Below are positions 1 to 7,502 of a stretch of 19,211 nucleotides of DNA, one piece after another. Every line of letters begins with the position of its first letter. Position 1 is the first letter of the stretch. The position numbers and the translations under genes were made by a program. Under the pieces are notes generated by a model. It worked only from the letters and a program-made list of their open reading frames with translations, was not told where the DNA came from and did no database searches. Source of the stretch: UBA668 sp052034175 (GTDB taxonomy: Bacteria > Actinomycetota > Acidimicrobiia > Acidimicrobiales > Ilumatobacteraceae); the NCBI GenBank assembly GCA_052034175.1, contig JBPOIX010000193.1, positions 1 to 19,211 on the forward strand. Direction: 5' to 3'.

Positions 1-648
1 TTCCTTGCGGAACTCGGCCAGCTTCTCGGGGAGGCGACTGGTGGCCTCGGCGTCGCTGCGAATGCGCCGCGCCGCAGCGACCTCCTTGCGCCAGCTGAGG
101 CCGATGTCCCACGGGCCGGCGCTGACCAGTTCCTCGGGGGCGTTGCCCCGCCGGTTGCCGGCCACGTAGCAGGTGCTGACGGCCACCAGATGGGGCGCCA
201 CGCCAAGGTCGTTCAACGTCTGGGCGATGCGCACCGGGCCGAGCAGGTTGATCTCGACCGCGGAGTCCAGCGGGCTGTCGAAGCTGACCGCGGCGGCGGA
301 GTGGATGATGGTCTGACAGCTGGCGAACAAGACGCGGTCGGCGTCGTTCAGGCCGAGGCCGTCCGTGCTGACGTCGCCACCGATGCAGCGGACGCGGCGC
401 TCGATCATCTCGTCGAACGTCTCGCCGCCCTCGGCCTTGAGGGCGGCCTTGAGGCGGTCGAAGGCGTTGTTCTTGAAGATCTCGCGCCGGGCGCGCTCGG
501 TGGCGTCGTGGCGTTTGGAGGGGCGGATGAGCAGGACCAGCTCGCACCCCGGTGCACCGCGCAGCAGGCGCTCGACGAGCGCGGTGCCGACGAAGCCGGT
601 GCTGCCGGTGATGGCGATCCGCTTCCCGTCGAGTTGTTCGGCGATCAT
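1..648 (-). CDS. Fatty acyl-CoA reductase-like extended SDR, N-terminal part (cut by window edge)
   Basis: The frame is open from an ATG at 648 to the window edge and gives the first 216 residues. Residues 11-21 form a Rossmann dinucleotide-binding motif (IAITGSTGFVG, the GxxGxxG pattern of extended short-chain dehydrogenases). A central IHSAAAVSFD segment and a later VSTCYVAG segment match the NAD-binding domain of male-sterility/fatty acyl-CoA and thioester reductases. By family knowledge these reduce acyl thioesters to aldehydes or alcohols with NAD(P)H in the cytoplasm. The insertion rich in charged residues after the first strands (around 45-75) also fits that group rather than sugar epimerases. 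The gene diverges from a TetR regulator, with a palindromic operator between them, so TetR repression is likely. The C-terminal half is not visible, so substrate and any fused domain cannot be judged. Confidence 0.75.
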   Translation of the reverse strand, partial: MIAEQLDGKRIAITGSTGFVGTALVERLLRGAPGCELVLLIRPSKRHDATERARREIFKNNAFDRLKAALKAEGGETFDEMIERRVRCIGGDVSTDGLGLNDADRVLFASCQTIIHSAAAVSFDSPLDSAVEINLLGPVRIAQTLNDLGVAPHLVAVSTCYVAGNRRGNAPEELVSAGPWDIGLSWRKEVAAARRIRSDAEATSRLPEKLAEFRKE

Positions 649-660
649 GACGGGCCATGT

Positions 661-690
661 CTACCACATTTCTCTACCATGTGGTAGAGA
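661..690. promoter_or_regulatory. Probable TetR operator, three half-sites
   Basis: The 49-bp gap between the divergent reductase and TetR genes contains a near-perfect 20-bp palindrome at 671-690 (TCTCTACCA / TGGTAGAGA with a central mismatch). A second 9-bp perfect inverted repeat pairs CTACCACAT (661-669) with ATGTGGTAG (679-687). Together there are three overlapping CTACCA-type half-sites, ending 7 bp before the TetR start. Position and symmetry suggest autoregulation and repression of the reductase; binding itself is inferred. Confidence 0.7.
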
Positions 691-697
691 GAGACCC

Positions 698-1291
698 ATG
701 ACCCGCGGCAGCACCCGCCTCCGCATCCTCGATGCCGCCACCGATCTGTTCGGCGTGCGCGGGGTGGAGGCCGTGTCGCTCGACACGATCGCGGCCGAGG
801 TGGGGGTGGCCAAGCAGACCTTGCTGTACTGGTTCGCCAGCAAGGACGACCTCGTTCAGGCGGTGTTGGTGGGGGCGGTGCACGAGCTGTCGCTGGGGAT
901 CGAGGCTGCCATTCGGGCGAGCACCGACGACCCGCTGGATCGCATCGACGCGGTGGTGCGCGCGGTGTTCCGCCCTGCGGTGCGCCGGCCCGCGTTGCTC
1001 GGCCTGATCCGGGAGGTCAGCCGCCTCCCGGCCGCCTCGGGCGACCGGCTGGCAGACGAGTTGCGGCCGCTGGTGGCACGCGCCGTCGGCTACCTGCAGG
1101 GGGAGATGGACCGCGGGCGGTTGCGCCGGGCCGACCCGCGGTTGGTGGCGGCGCTGACCTATGCCACGGTGACGGGAATCGCCACCGAGCCGGAGGCGTT
1201 GCGCGCCGTCGGCTGGCAGCCGGGGGCTGCCGAGTTGCGCCGCCTGCGGGCAGAACTGCTGGCGTTCCTGCGCGCCGCACTGGCGCCATAG
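698..1291 (+). CDS. TetR/AcrR family transcriptional regulator
   Basis: This 197-residue protein has a normal length for the family. The N-terminal helix-turn-helix spans about residues 8-55, running from RILDAATDLFGVRGV through SLDTIAAEVGVAKQTLLYWF to SKDDL, the classic TetR pattern with the aromatic YWF end of the recognition helix. The rest is helical and variable, as expected for a ligand-binding domain, and the ligand cannot be read from sequence. I chose ATG 698 because the HTH begins a few residues later and a purine-rich stretch (687-694) precedes it; upstream extensions would run through the palindromic operator. The divergent reductase gene is the obvious target. By analogy the inducer could be an acyl-CoA or lipid, but that is inference. 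Confidence 0.9.
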   Translation: MTRGSTRLRILDAATDLFGVRGVEAVSLDTIAAEVGVAKQTLLYWFASKDDLVQAVLVGAVHELSLGIEAAIRASTDDPLDRIDAVVRAVFRPAVRRPALLGLIREVSRLPAASGDRLADELRPLVARAVGYLQGEMDRGRLRRADPRLVAALTYATVTGIATEPEALRAVGWQPGAAELRRLRAELLAFLRAALAP

Positions 1292-1334
1292 CGCAACCGC
1301 AGCGGCCGCCGCTGGAGTGGCGCGCGCCAGCCGG

Positions 1335-1880
1335 TCAGCCGGCCCAGGCCGGGTTACGGCCGGTCCACCCCAGGAACCGGTGCCAGTCGGTGGCGGCGGA
1401 GGGCACCGCCACTTCGGGCCCGCAGATGCCCGGCATGCGCATTGCATCGCCCGCCGGTTCCAGCAGGGCGCGGGCGATGGCCACGTCTTCCGGGTCGGCG
1501 TCCGCTGCGGCCGGGCTCCCGACGGCCACGGCAATGTCCCAGCCGTGGACCATCAGGTCCATCGAGTAGAAGGCGTCGATCGTGGCCCCGAGCGTGGTCG
1601 GCCCGAACCAGCCGTCGTACTGCATCTCCCTGGTCGAGTCGTCGTCGAGCACGGCCTGCACCTTGGCCCTCGTGGCGGCCCACCCCTCGGCGTCACCGGA
1701 GGCCAGCTCGCGGGCCACGAGCAGGTCGTGCTCGGTATCCGCGACGTGTTGCACGATGTCGCGAACTGTCCAGCCGTCGCAGGGAGTCGGCCGATCGAGG
1801 TCGTCCGCGGACAGGGACTGGACGATCGCGTCGAAGCGGGTGGAGAGGCGGCGGTAACGGTCGGAGACGGAATGGCTCAT
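1335..1880 (-). CDS. TIGR03086-type metal-binding / mycothiol maleylpyruvate isomerase-like protein
   Basis: A 181-residue DinB-like four-helix protein. The conserved PTPCDGWTVRDIVQHV block (about residues 31-46, putative metal ligand His45) and MDLMVHGWDIA (107-117, putative ligands His112 and Asp115) match the TIGR03086 / MDMPI N-terminal family common in Actinobacteria. Some relatives use mycothiol; most have no known reaction. A short C-terminal segment follows, with no SCP2-like domain. The ATG at 1880 overlaps the stop of the upstream AraC gene (ATGA, 4 bp), indicating translational coupling and a shared role. It converges with the TetR gene over a 43-bp gap that holds only a weak GC inverted repeat near 1301-1313 and no T-tract. 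The family call is fairly firm; the function is unknown. Confidence 0.82.
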   Translation of the reverse strand: MSHSVSDRYRRLSTRFDAIVQSLSADDLDRPTPCDGWTVRDIVQHVADTEHDLLVARELASGDAEGWAATRAKVQAVLDDDSTREMQYDGWFGPTTLGATIDAFYSMDLMVHGWDIAVAVGSPAAADADPEDVAIARALLEPAGDAMRMPGICGPEVAVPSAATDWHRFLGWTGRNPAWAG

Positions 1881-2716
1881 TGGCCCATCGTGGCCAGCAG
1901 CGGGCGTTGGGTCTTGTACGGATCGGTCATGTCGGGAAAGGTGGGGAAGTGGGCGGACAGGAACGCCGTCGGGGTGAGGCCGGTGATCGCCCTGCAGTCG
2001 CGGGCGAGGTGGGCCTGGTCGAAGTAGCCGGCCTCTGCAGCCGCGGCGGCCAGCGAGCCACCGGCAGCACGGGCCGGGTTCTCGGCCTGGCCGGCGGGGG
2101 CCGGGCCGAGCCCGGCGTCGGCGGCGGCGAGGAAGCGGTGAAAGCGCATCAACCTCGCCAGCGTGGCGGTGCCGTAGCCGAACCACTTCAGTGAGTGCCG
2201 GTGCAGCGTTCGAGGGGACATGCCGATCGCCGCGGCGACGGTGCCGACGGTGGCCATCGGCTCAGCGGTCAACAGCTCCACCACGGCCTCCGCCGGGGGA
2301 GGGATCACCGTGGCGCCCGCGTGGTCGGCGACCAGGCCGGCCAAGGTGTCGCGGCGCTGCGCCAGGCCCCCGGCGGCGCCGAGCTGCCGTCTCCACTCGG
2401 CTGCTGCCGCCGCGCCGAGCACGACCTCCAGCGGAACCCGCGCATCGAGCAGCTGCGACATGTCCTGCCCGAACACGGCGTGGGCCGCACCCGGGCGGAA
2501 GCGTGCCCCGACCGCCGTGGTGCCCTCGGGGAGACGGAACCGCCAGGAGTGGGTGTCGGGCCCGCAGAGCACGAGGATGTCGGTGCTGGTGCACAGCAGG
2601 TCGATGCATCCGTCCGGCGTGAGCAGGTGCTCACCGGTGGGATGCGCGATCCACGTGCAGGCCAGCAGGTGGCGCAGCTCGGCCGGTGGTTCCACCGGCT
2701 CGTACCAGGCGCTCAC
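1877..2716 (-). CDS. AraC/XylS family transcriptional regulator
   Basis: A 279-residue protein. The N-terminal half (SAWYEPVEPPAELRHLLACTW, then HLLTPDGCIDLL and a GARFRPGAAHAVFG segment) matches the DUF6597-type sensor domain of AraC regulators. The C-terminal half has the two AraC helix-turn-helix units: TVGTVAAAIGMSPRTLHR, and AAAAAEAGYFDQAHLARD followed by FRAITG-like CRAITGLTPTAFL. The linker between the units carries an alanine/proline-rich insertion that is longer than usual. I chose GTG 2716 because it overlaps the ddl stop in a GTGA arrangement and leaves a natural N-terminus; an upstream in-frame start would bury it in ddl. Its stop overlaps the next gene by 4 bp, so it is probably co-expressed with that metal-binding protein. 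The signal sensed is unknown. Confidence 0.87.
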   Translation of the reverse strand: MSAWYEPVEPPAELRHLLACTWIAHPTGEHLLTPDGCIDLLCTSTDILVLCGPDTHSWRFRLPEGTTAVGARFRPGAAHAVFGQDMSQLLDARVPLEVVLGAAAAAEWRRQLGAAGGLAQRRDTLAGLVADHAGATVIPPPAEAVVELLTAEPMATVGTVAAAIGMSPRTLHRHSLKWFGYGTATLARLMRFHRFLAAADAGLGPAPAGQAENPARAAGGSLAAAAAEAGYFDQAHLARDCRAITGLTPTAFLSAHFPTFPDMTDPYKTQRPLLATMGQ

Positions 2717-3783
2717 CGCGAGGTGTTGCGACGGCGGCGGTCGTGCCGCTCGATGGCCAGGCGGACCAATTCGTCGATCAGGTCCGGGTAGGAGAGGCCA
2801 CTGGCGATCCACATCTTCGGGTACATCGAGATGGGGGTGAAGCCGGGCATCGTGTTCACCTCGTTGAGCAGGAAGCCGCGGCCGCCTTCTTCCAGGAAGA
2901 AGTCGCAGCGGGACAGACCCTCGCAGCGCAGCGCGGTGAACGCCCGCAACGCCAGCGACTGCACTTCGGCCGTCTGCTCTGCCGAGAGTGGCGCAGGGAT
3001 GAGCGTCTGCGACCCGTCGTCGAGGTACTTGTCCTCGTAGTCGTAGAACTCGGCTCCGGGCACGACCTCACCGGGCAGGCTGGCTCGTGGCTCCAGGTTG
3101 CCGAGCACCGCGACCTCGATCTCGCGGCCGGTGATTGCTTCCTCGACGACCACCCACTCGTCGTACGACACGGCGAGGGCGATGGCGTCGCGCACGGCTT
3201 CCACCGTCTTGGCTTTGCTGACGCCCACGGAGGAGCCCATGTTGGCGGGCTTGACGAACACGGGCAGGCCGAGTTCGTCCGCCAGGGCCTGGGGCAGGCC
3301 GGGGGTGACCTCGTGCGCCCGGAAGGCCCGGTAGCGCGCCTGAGGGATGCCGTGCTGGGCGGCCACGACCTTGGCCATCGCCTTGTCCATCGCCACCGCG
3401 GAGCCGAGCACACCGGTGCCGACATATGGGAGGTCGGCGAGCTCCAGCAGGCCCTGCACGGTGCCGTCTTCGCCCATCGGCCCGTGCAGGAGCGGCACGA
3501 CCACGGTGATGCCACCCGCATCGCGTACGACCTGCGCCGGGTCCACCGGCGTGCCGACGGGTTCCAACCGGCCCGGCAGCGCCTCAGGCCCCGCGGCAAG
3601 GGCGCGCTGCGCGCCATCGGCCAGCTGCCATTGGCCGTCGCGCCCGATGCCGACGGCAGTGATCCGGTAGCGCTTCGGGTCGGCGGCGCGTAGCACATGG
3701 GCAGCGGTGGTGCAGCTGACGTCGTGCTCGGCCGACTGCCCCCCGAACAGCACGATCAGGTGGGTGCGGTCGTCGGCGCTCAT
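2713..3783 (-). CDS. ddl: D-alanine--D-alanine ligase
   Basis: A 356-residue ATP-grasp enzyme of the usual length. It makes the D-Ala-D-Ala dipeptide in the cytoplasm, which MurF then adds to the peptidoglycan precursor. Visible hallmarks are the N-terminal VLFGGQSAEHDVSC (Glu19 and Ser23 region), HGPMGEDGTVQG, the ATP-grasp segment VFVKPANMGSSVGVSK, the omega-loop YDYEDKYLDD, and the C-terminal metal/phosphate motif LNEVNTMPGFTPISMYPKM. The Tyr in EDKYL is the residue typical of D-Ala-D-Ala rather than D-Ala-D-lactate ligases. ATG 3783 was chosen because the conserved domain starts six residues later and a TACCGT box lies 8 nt upstream. It is the first gene of a coupled trio with the AraC and metal-binding genes. 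murF lies about 1.1 kb away on the other strand. Confidence 0.96.
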   Translation of the reverse strand: MSADDRTHLIVLFGGQSAEHDVSCTTAAHVLRAADPKRYRITAVGIGRDGQWQLADGAQRALAAGPEALPGRLEPVGTPVDPAQVVRDAGGITVVVPLLHGPMGEDGTVQGLLELADLPYVGTGVLGSAVAMDKAMAKVVAAQHGIPQARYRAFRAHEVTPGLPQALADELGLPVFVKPANMGSSVGVSKAKTVEAVRDAIALAVSYDEWVVVEEAITGREIEVAVLGNLEPRASLPGEVVPGAEFYDYEDKYLDDGSQTLIPAPLSAEQTAEVQSLALRAFTALRCEGLSRCDFFLEEGGRGFLLNEVNTMPGFTPISMYPKMWIASGLSYPDLIDELVRLAIERHDRRRRNTSR

Positions 3784-3791
3784 CGCCTTTG

Positions 3792-3797
3792 ACGGTA
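3792..3797 (-). promoter_or_regulatory. Putative -10 box of ddl
   Basis: TACCGT on the minus strand ends 8 nt before the ddl ATG. No clear -35 is seen. The short distance implies a leaderless or near-leaderless transcript. Confidence 0.4.
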
Positions 3798-3826
3798 GCC
3801 GCGGGCAGCCGTCGCGCGGCAGCGAG

Positions 3827-3832
3827 TACCCT
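3827..3832 (+). promoter_or_regulatory. Putative -10 box of the lipoprotein gene
   Basis: TACCCT ends 6 nt before the ATG at 3839, and no Shine-Dalgarno sequence lies between them. It stands back to back with the ddl -10 box in a 55-bp divergent gap. Confidence 0.45.
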
Positions 3833-3838
3833 TCTGAC

Positions 3839-4873
3839 ATGCGCACCTCGCACTTGCTCGGAGCCTCCGTCGTGGTCCTCGCCGTCGGGCTCGCGGCCAC
3901 CGCGTGCAGCGATGATGCCTCGGGGCCGGAACGCCAGTGGAAGTTGGGCGAGAGTGCCGGCGCCCGCGGCATCGCCTACGTCGACGGGGCGATCTGGGTC
4001 GGCGTCAGCAACCAGGTCGTCACCCCACAAGCGGGCGAGACCGAGCTCCTCCGCATCGATCCTGCCGACGGTTCGGTCGACCTGCGAGTCGGCCAGCGCC
4101 TCGACGTGCACGGGGTGGTGGACGGCGATCTGTGGGTGGGGAGTTCCTCCGTGGACCCCTCCACCGGAAAGGGTTCGCGGTCGATCGACCACCCGTTCAT
4201 CGTGCCGGCAACCCTGGTGGCAGCGGGCGGCGCGTTGTACGTCATCGACTTCGGCGAGGTCACCGAGTTCGACTTGGAGTCGGGGGCCAAGGTCGCCACG
4301 GTGGCCGAGCCCGGCGGCGACGACGGCGAGACGATCGGGACCTACTCCGACGCGGCGGTGGGGGCGGGTGACCTGCTGGTCATCGAGACGGACGTCGATG
4401 GCGTGAGGTCGATCGCGGCGCTGGACGTGGTGCAGGGTGCCTACCGCTGGACCTACCCCCTGCCGAAGTACATCGGCCCGGCGTCGATGGCGGTATCGGG
4501 CGGAACGCTCTGGGCCCTGCTCGATGCCGGTGCCGATTCCGGTGTCGCGCAGTCGGTGGTGGCCTTCGACCTGGAGACCGGCGAGGTGGTGGCGGAGCAC
4601 GAACTCCCCGCCGGCACGGCACAGATCGGCGACGACCCGAATGCGCTGCAGCTAGGCCCTGACGGAACGCCGTGGGCGCTGGTGCACGAGGACGGTGTCG
4701 TGCTCCGCATCGACCCGGAGACCGCTGCGGCCGTCGCCTCGTTCACGTTCAGCACGCGCCCGATCGCCTTCGCCGTCTCCGAGGACGCGGTGTTCACCGT
4801 GTCCAACGGCAGCGGTGTGCTCACCCGGGTGCTGATCTCGGCCTTCACGTCGCTGACTGCCCCGGCCGGGTGA
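3839..4873 (+). CDS. Secreted lipoprotein with beta-propeller-like (Vgb/YVTN/PQQ-type) repeats
   Basis: A 344-residue protein. It begins with a lipoprotein signal peptide: a short charged start (MRTSHLL), a hydrophobic stretch (about 9-20) and a lipobox-like LAATAC with the lipidation Cys at residue 23. The mature part has repeated blade-like units, each with an AIWVGV / DLWVG / TLWALL / PWALV core followed by a strand such as LRIDPADGSV, FDLESGAKV, FDLETGEVV or LRIDPETAAAV. This spacing is typical of six- or seven-bladed propellers of the streptogramin-lyase-like or PQQ-repeat type. No catalytic residues are recognised, so a ligand-binding or envelope role on the outer face of the membrane is inferred. 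ATG 3839 is set by the signal peptide. It reads toward murF, 25 bp upstream, and may be cotranscribed with it. Confidence 0.78.
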   Translation: MRTSHLLGASVVVLAVGLAATACSDDASGPERQWKLGESAGARGIAYVDGAIWVGVSNQVVTPQAGETELLRIDPADGSVDLRVGQRLDVHGVVDGDLWVGSSSVDPSTGKGSRSIDHPFIVPATLVAAGGALYVIDFGEVTEFDLESGAKVATVAEPGGDDGETIGTYSDAAVGAGDLLVIETDVDGVRSIAALDVVQGAYRWTYPLPKYIGPASMAVSGGTLWALLDAGADSGVAQSVVAFDLETGEVVAEHELPAGTAQIGDDPNALQLGPDGTPWALVHEDGVVLRIDPETAAAVASFTFSTRPIAFAVSEDAVFTVSNGSGVLTRVLISAFTSLTAPAG

Positions 4874-4884
4874 AGCCGCGCCGC

Positions 4885-4890
4885 TACCCT
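4885..4890 (+). promoter_or_regulatory. Putative -10 box of murF
   Basis: TACCCT, identical to the box before the lipoprotein gene, ends 8 nt before the murF ATG. This suggests murF has its own near-leaderless promoter even though it follows the lipoprotein gene closely. Confidence 0.4.
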
Positions 4891-4898
4891 CGGGGGCG

Positions 4899-6200
4899 AT
4901 GCGATTTCGAGCGAGTGATGTGGCGGCGGCGACCGGCGGTGTGGTGCACGGGCCCGACGTCGAGATCGACGGCGTGGCGTTCGACAGCCGCGTCGTGCAG
5001 CCGGATCAGTTGTTCGTGCCGCTCGTCGCGGAGCGTGACGGGCACGAGTTCATCGCCGGTGCGTTGACCGCCGGGGCCGCCGCCTACCTCACCTCGCAAC
5101 CTCCGGTCGGCGGTACGGCAATCGCTGTCGCCGACACCAAACAGGCGTTGATGGCGCTCGCCACGGCACGCCGCCCCACCTTCGCCGGCCCGGTGGTGGG
5201 CATCACCGGCTCGGTCGGCAAGACGTCCACCAAGGACATGCTGCGCGCCGCGCTCGGCGCCAGCCGCCGGGTGTGGGCGAACGAGCGCAGCTTCAACAAC
5301 GAGCAGGGGCTGCCCACCACACTGCTGAACACGCCGGACGACTGCGAGGTGATGGTGCTCGAGATGGGCATGCGCGGCTTCGGTGAGATCGCCGAGCTGT
5401 GTGCCATCGCCGTGCCGACGGTGGGGGTGGTCACGCGGGTGGCCGAGGCGCACAGCGATCGTCTCGGTGGCATCGACGGGGTGGCGCGCGCGAAGGCTGA
5501 GCTGATCGAGGCGTTGCCACCGGACGGCATCGCCGTCCTCAATGCCGACGATCACCGCGTGGCCGCGATGGCCACGTACGCCCGCTGCACGGTGGTGACC
5601 TTCGGCCATGCGGTTGGCACCGACGTGCGCGTGGGGGAGATCGTCACCGATCATCACGCCCGCGCCCGCTTCCGCCTGGACACCCCGTGGGGTGCGCACG
5701 ACGTGGTGCTCGGTGTCAGCGGTCGCCACATGGCGTCCAACGCGGCCGCCGCGCTGGCGGTCGTCGGCGTGCTCGGCGGCGATGTGACGGCCGGCGTCGC
5801 CGCGTTGGCCGAGGTGGGCCTCACCGCGATGCGGATGGACATCCGCCACGCGCCTGCGGGTGGCGTGGTGCTCGACGACAGCTACAACGCCAACCCCACG
5901 AGCATGCGGGCCGCGCTCGACGCGCTGGCCGACCTGCCGGGGCACCGCAAGGTGGCGGTGCTCGGGGTGATGGCCGAGATCAGCGATTCCGCGGCCGAGC
6001 ACCGGGCGATCGTCGAGTACGCGCACGGCCACGGCATCGAGGTGCTGGCGGTGGGGACCGAGTTGTACGGCCTGCCGGTGTGCGACGACCCGGTGGCCGC
6101 CGTGGGGTCACTCGCCAGCGGAGAGGCCTTGCTCGTCAAGGGCAGCCGGGTAGCTGGGCTCGAGCGCATCGCTGCGCTCCTCGTCGGCCAGGGTGCGTGA
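4899..6200 (+). CDS. murF: UDP-N-acetylmuramoyl-tripeptide--D-alanyl-D-alanine ligase
   Basis: A 433-residue cytoplasmic Mur ligase. It adds D-Ala-D-Ala, the product of the nearby ddl, to the UDP-MurNAc-tripeptide using ATP. The N-terminal substrate domain includes DGVAFDSRVVQPDQLFVPL. The ATPase domain has the P-loop GITGSVGKTSTKDML, then ANERSFNNEQGLPTTLL, the Mg-binding EMGMRGFGEIAEL, and NADDH. The C-terminal domain has LDDSYNANPTSMRAAL, an LGVMAEI stretch where LGxMxELG is usual, and LVKGSRVAGLERI. The order and length match the family. ATG 4899 starts just before the conserved RASDVAAATGG segment. Its last 93 bases overlap the 3' end of the convergent MFS gene. The conserved KGSR motif lies in the overlap, so the MurF reading there is real. 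Confidence 0.96.
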   Translation: MRFRASDVAAATGGVVHGPDVEIDGVAFDSRVVQPDQLFVPLVAERDGHEFIAGALTAGAAAYLTSQPPVGGTAIAVADTKQALMALATARRPTFAGPVVGITGSVGKTSTKDMLRAALGASRRVWANERSFNNEQGLPTTLLNTPDDCEVMVLEMGMRGFGEIAELCAIAVPTVGVVTRVAEAHSDRLGGIDGVARAKAELIEALPPDGIAVLNADDHRVAAMATYARCTVVTFGHAVGTDVRVGEIVTDHHARARFRLDTPWGAHDVVLGVSGRHMASNAAAALAVVGVLGGDVTAGVAALAEVGLTAMRMDIRHAPAGGVVLDDSYNANPTSMRAALDALADLPGHRKVAVLGVMAEISDSAAEHRAIVEYAHGHGIEVLAVGTELYGLPVCDDPVAAVGSLASGEALLVKGSRVAGLERIAALLVGQGA

Positions 6201-7442
6201 CGGCCGCGCCGGGATGTTGCAGTACCACGCCAGGCCCACCGCGGCGACTGCGCCGGCCAGCAGCACCGGTGTGGCGCCGATGCCGTCCATCACGGGCCCG
6301 AGCACGAGGTTGCCGATCGACACCGTGCCGCCGAACGCCATGAACCACAGCGACATCACTCGGGCGCGTTCGCTGTTGCGCAGGTTCTGCTGGAACACGG
6401 TGTTCATCGACGTGGTCATGCCGAAGTAGCAGAAGCCGAGCCCGAAGCCGACCGGGAAGGCCGGTGCCGGGTCGCGCAGGAGGGAGAACACGGTGAGGAA
6501 GGCGGCGAAGCCGAGCAGCAGCGGGGCGATGAGGCGCCGCTTGTCCACCTTGCTGAACACCGTGCCCACTGCAAGCGCACCCGTCATCGCACCGAGACCC
6601 CATGTCGCGTAGAGCCACTTGTAGGTGGACTGCGAGGTGTCCAGCCCGAAGTTGGTGCGGGCGATCGTGGGGAACAGGCCGACGAAGGCGAGGCTGAGGA
6701 AGGAGAACATCGCCAAGCCGAGGAGGATGCGCCGGAGCACGGTGCGCCGCTGCACGATGCGGATACCGGTCGCGAGGTTGTCGAACCCCTTGGCGTCCGT
6801 GGCCCGACCGATGTGTGGGAACGGCACCACTTTCACCGCAAGGATGATGAACACGTAGGTGACGGCGTTGATCACGAGGATCGTCGGCACACCCATGCCC
6901 TGGGCCATGAGCGCGGCGGCGATGACCGGGCCGATGACACGGGAGCCGTTGATCATCACCGAGTTGAGCGAGATGGCGCCGGGGAGGTCCGCAGGGTGCA
7001 CGAGCGCCGGCACCACGCCTTGCATCGCCGGCGCGTTCAGCGCGTTGGTGATCCCGGTGAGCAGTTGCACGGCAAGAAGGGCCCACACGCTGGCATCGAC
7101 CTGCACCAACCAGGCCATCATCAGGGTCAGCCCCATGGCACCCGCCTGCATGGTGGCGATCCAGGGCTTGCGCGGGAACTTGTCCGCCAGCACACCGCCG
7201 GGGATGGACAGCAGGAGCAGCGGGCCGAGCTGGGCGAACGTGAACAGGCCCACCATCGCGCCGGATTCCGTGCGCCGGTCGATGTAGGCGGGCAGGACGA
7301 CGGTCTGCATCCAGGTGCCGATGTTGCTGGCGAAGCTGCCGACCCACATCACGAAGAAGGCGGGCGTGCGCAGTGCGGCGAGGGCGGTGCCGTGGGAACG
7401 AGGGTGGTCGTCGGTGATGACCGTCGCCCGCCCTTGACCCAT
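6108..7442 (-). CDS. MFS transporter (EntS / MFS_3-like exporter)
   Basis: A 444-residue inner-membrane protein with about 10-12 hydrophobic helices. The N-terminus (ALRTPAFFVMWVGSFASNIGTWMQTVVLPAYI) is the typical opening of the MFS_3/enterobactin-exporter-like group. The loop between helices 2 and 3 has GGVLADKFPRKPW, a variant of the MFS motif A, and the helix-5 region has LNAPAMQGVVPALV and LNSVMINGSRVIGP, characteristic of this branch. The substrate cannot be inferred. ATG 7442 is preceded by TAGGAT 6 nt upstream and no Shine-Dalgarno, and it sits inside a TTGACC/GGTCAA palindrome. The final 30 residues, a hydrophilic charged tail (about LADEERSDALEP onward), are encoded antisense to the end of murF. 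They may be non-functional extension, but no earlier stop exists. Confidence 0.9.
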   Translation of the reverse strand: MGQGRATVITDDHPRSHGTALAALRTPAFFVMWVGSFASNIGTWMQTVVLPAYIDRRTESGAMVGLFTFAQLGPLLLLSIPGGVLADKFPRKPWIATMQAGAMGLTLMMAWLVQVDASVWALLAVQLLTGITNALNAPAMQGVVPALVHPADLPGAISLNSVMINGSRVIGPVIAAALMAQGMGVPTILVINAVTYVFIILAVKVVPFPHIGRATDAKGFDNLATGIRIVQRRTVLRRILLGLAMFSFLSLAFVGLFPTIARTNFGLDTSQSTYKWLYATWGLGAMTGALAVGTVFSKVDKRRLIAPLLLGFAAFLTVFSLLRDPAPAFPVGFGLGFCYFGMTTSMNTVFQQNLRNSERARVMSLWFMAFGGTVSIGNLVLGPVMDGIGATPVLLAGAVAAVGLAWYCNIPARPSRTLADEERSDALEPSYPAALDEQGLSAGE

Positions 7443-7449
7443 TGGTCAA
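7434..7449. promoter_or_regulatory. Palindrome over the MFS start codon
   Basis: TTGACC-CATT-GGTCAA is a perfect 6-4-6 inverted repeat covering the MFS start codon, immediately beside its putative -10 box. It could be an operator controlling the MFS gene, or both divergent genes. No regulator gene is adjacent, so the partner is unknown. Confidence 0.35.
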
Positions 7450-7454
7450 TCCTA
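7449..7454 (-). promoter_or_regulatory. Putative -10 box of the MFS gene
   Basis: TAGGAT on the minus strand ends 6 nt before the MFS ATG, which would start transcription at or next to the start codon. Confidence 0.45.
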
Positions 7455-7490
7455 CGACGCCCTGGGTCGGGCCGTCGGGTTGCCCGGTGT

Positions 7491-7496
7491 CACACT
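7491..7496 (+). promoter_or_regulatory. Putative -10 box of the enoyl-CoA hydratase-family gene
   Basis: CACACT ends 6 nt before the ATG at 7503. The same hexamer at the same distance precedes the PhzF-family gene, supporting a weak leaderless promoter. Confidence 0.35.
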
Positions 7497-7502
7497 GGCA
7501 CC

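Noticed and set aside
1292..1334. GC-rich inverted repeat as terminator between the converging TetR and MDMPI-like genes
   Set aside because: The AGCGG/CCGCT stem is only 5 bp and has no T-tract, so it is not supportable as an intrinsic terminator.
6813..7502. 5' extension of the crotonase gene through the MFS gene
   Set aside because: The added 230 residues are His/Gly/Asp-rich antisense of a real membrane protein; the family domain begins at the ATG at 7503.
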